A DNA stretch of 5,953 nucleotides from an uncultured Gemella sp. (GTDB lineage: Bacteria > Bacillota > Bacilli > Staphylococcales > Gemellaceae), in assembly GCA_938038035.1 (NCBI GenBank), contig CALHQV010000137.1:1-5953 (forward strand). Direction: 5' to 3'. Shown here piece by piece: positions 1 to 3,000 of this stretch. The position numbers and the translations under genes are program-made. The notes under the pieces were generated by a model. It saw only the letters and a list, made by a program, of their open reading frames with translations. It was not told the DNA's origin and searched no databases. The first letter of the stretch is position 1; the number at the start of each line of letters is the position of its first letter.

Positions 1-3000
1 TAGAACAGCGTCTTCAACAGTGTACTTAAATTTATAAGTTTCTGTATTTTCTGCAGCATCAGTTACCGTTACACTTGCTTCACGTGTTCCCGTAGTAGCA
101 GTACTTGTAGCTGCATCATCGCCTACTAGGCTAACATTCGTGCCATTAGTCATTGTTTCTGTTTTCTTGACACTTCGACCATTTGGAAGACCAGTGATAT
201 TAATAGAAGTTGTTTTTCCAGAATTATCATCCACTATGAATGTAGGATTGAACGTTGCACCTTTAAAGATAACAAAACGGTTATCTTCAGCATTTGTTGT
301 TAAAGCTACTGAATCGTTGTTTCCGAATTTAATTTTTACCGTCGGTTTAACATCTTCAATTTTCACTTTAACTGTTACAGTTTTAACCCTTGGATAGCTT
401 GAAGCATAAGGTCCATGTGGATCAGCAACTAATGTCACTCTTACCTGACGTTCTACTTCAGTTCCACCACGTCCTGTTACAGTACTGTTCACCCATTCAT
501 ATTTCGTTCCTTCTGGTAATTCTTTTGATCCATTAATTGGCATTACTGCCTCTTTTGCTTGGTCGGCCGTTAATGTATCCCCACTATTTGCTGTAACTTT
601 CTCAGTATTAGCACCTACATCAAACACCGTATGAACAATTTCACCTTCACGTCTTAATTTTAACAATTCATCTGTAGTCGTTGCAGAGTATCTACCTGTT
701 GGATAAGTTGCTCCATAACTATATTTATACTCACCAACTCCTTTTGCGGTGTCTTTATTAAGTTCTCTAGCCATAATAGAGTCATCTTTATCACCATTAG
801 TTATCGGCGGTATATCTTTGAGTACTGTTCGCCCATTCTCTTCTACTTCTCTTTTTGCAAACCAATTCAAACCTTGTGCTAATCCATTGTTTATATAATA
901 ATCACCGTCATGGTACCAGCTATATTTAGGAGCTCCTGCAAAATCATACACCTTATTAGCCATTGGGAATGATTTATACACTTTATACGGTATTACTTTA
1001 GTCGTTGTAGCACCATTCGCAAATGTAATAGTCGCTGTAGCTTGTTTTTCTTGGTAATCACCATTTACATTTTCCGTATCAAATGTAACATTAACTGTAG
1101 CACCGTTAGGTAACTCTTCTAATTGTCCACCTTCATTTACTCGTACTAATGTTCTCTTATCATCATCCGTTAATTTTTCATGTTGGATAAAGTTAATTAC
1201 TGGACGTACATCTAAGTTGTATCCAACTTTGAAGAATCCTAGGCTTTCCTCTTCACTTCTATTCCCTGAAGTATCAGACGCTTGAGCTACTAACTCATAA
1301 GTTGCTGGATCAACAGTCTTAATTAGGCTGCCTAGTACTGTTTCTCCATTAGCAGTTGTTTTTTCTACTCCATTTTCAACTACTTGAGTTTTAACTCCAT
1401 CTTTTTTCACCCAAACATTTAGACGTTTACGAACTTCGTTTGCTAATGTTGTTCCAGTTGTTGGAGTCGCTGTTCCTGTTGTTGAGGTAGTTGCTCCTGT
1501 TCCTAAATCATCACGGTCATAGTTATCTGTTACTTTTACAAGTGAAGATGCTGTGATAGAAGTATCTGTTAATCTTGGAGCATTATCTGCTGAAGCCCCC
1601 AATTCATTAGAATCTGAAGGTTCTACTACTGGTTTCACTGGATCGATTGGTACGAAGTATAAGTTTACAACGTTTGTTGTTGTATCTTTTGTTTCTCCAT
1701 TACGTTCTGCTAGTGGTCCTGCATTCACGTATTTTGGACGTAAGTATACTTGAGCTTTATGAATAGCTTGTTCACCATTCACGACATTAGTTAATGTAAA
1801 TCCTGGTAAACCATTTGCTGCCGCGATTGTTACATTTTGGAGATTTGTATCAGTTCCGCCGCCTTTACCTTGTTGAACTAGTTTGTTTGCAGAGTTGCTT
1901 ACATTTTGTCCTCCACTTAATGAACCACGGTCAACTAAGTCGATAACATTGATATAGTTTCCATCTTTAAGGAAGGTAGTACCAGACATACTAAAGCCGT
2001 CTTGTCGCCCTTCAGCTTTTGCTTTATTAACCCCTTGCGTTGCTACAAATGATGGATTTTCTGTATGGTTAACCGTCCAACCTTCACGAAGGTTTAATAC
2101 TTTCAATACATCATTAAAGTTAAACGACTTACCTTTCGTTGCATCATAGTAATAAACTAAACTACGGTTACCATTCGTTGTACCACCTGTAGAATTATCT
2201 GACCATGCAAATCCTTTATCTGTATCACGACCCGGAACTTTTAGTCCATCGATATTTTCGAATTTATAGTCATCTCGAATATTTGCAAAACGAGTAATAA
2301 AGCCTGTCGTTGTGTTTCCATCTTTTTTGTTTGGATTTGTTTGAAGCCAAGCACGTTTTTTATCTTTGGTAATTACAATTGCTCCACTATCAGAGATTTC
2401 AATATTTTCATCACTTAGATTTAGAGTTGGATTTGCATTTCGTAACGCAATACGAATACCAGTTTTCTCAGCATCGTTTAATTTTTGATCATTTGCTTGA
2501 ATAATGCGGTTTGTAGCATTTTCCCTTACATCTAGTTTTGCTGTAACTTCTTTTTCATTACTATTTCCAGATAAAGTAGATACACCACGGTGCGTAACTT
2601 TTACTCTAGAGTAAATTGTTTCGTCCGCTAAAAGACCATTAGGTCGAGATGCAGCATAATCGCTCGCGCGGAAAGTATATTCTGTTTCTCTACTTCCTCG
2701 TGCAAATGCATGTTCAGCGATTGGAGTGTTTGGATCGCGATCACTATAAAGTTGAATAGTACGAATAGCATCTTTATTTACCGTTCCAACATCAGCAGTA
2801 CTTTCACCGATATTAACAATTTCTTTAACTTTAATATCTGGGCTTTCACCTACTTTACCGTAAAGAAGATCTTCTCCACCGTCAATTGTTGGTGCAGATG
2901 GATCTACGGCAACTAATACTCTTCGATCGATCATTCTTGGAGTGAAGACTGTTCTTGAAGTACTATTATCATTTGCAATGTCTCCAGCACTAGTGAAATG

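Noticed and set aside
140..397. Plus-strand open stretch able to encode 85 residues
   Set aside because: It lies antisense to FNP copy 3 and its upstream module in the continuous minus-strand gene. Its translation is low-complexity and hydrophobic, as expected from an antisense reading of Thr/Lys/Asn codons.
1553..1753. Plus-strand open stretches at 1553-1753, 2710-2916 and 4913-5134
   Set aside because: All are short and lie inside the minus-strand coding frame; no recognisable product in any of them.
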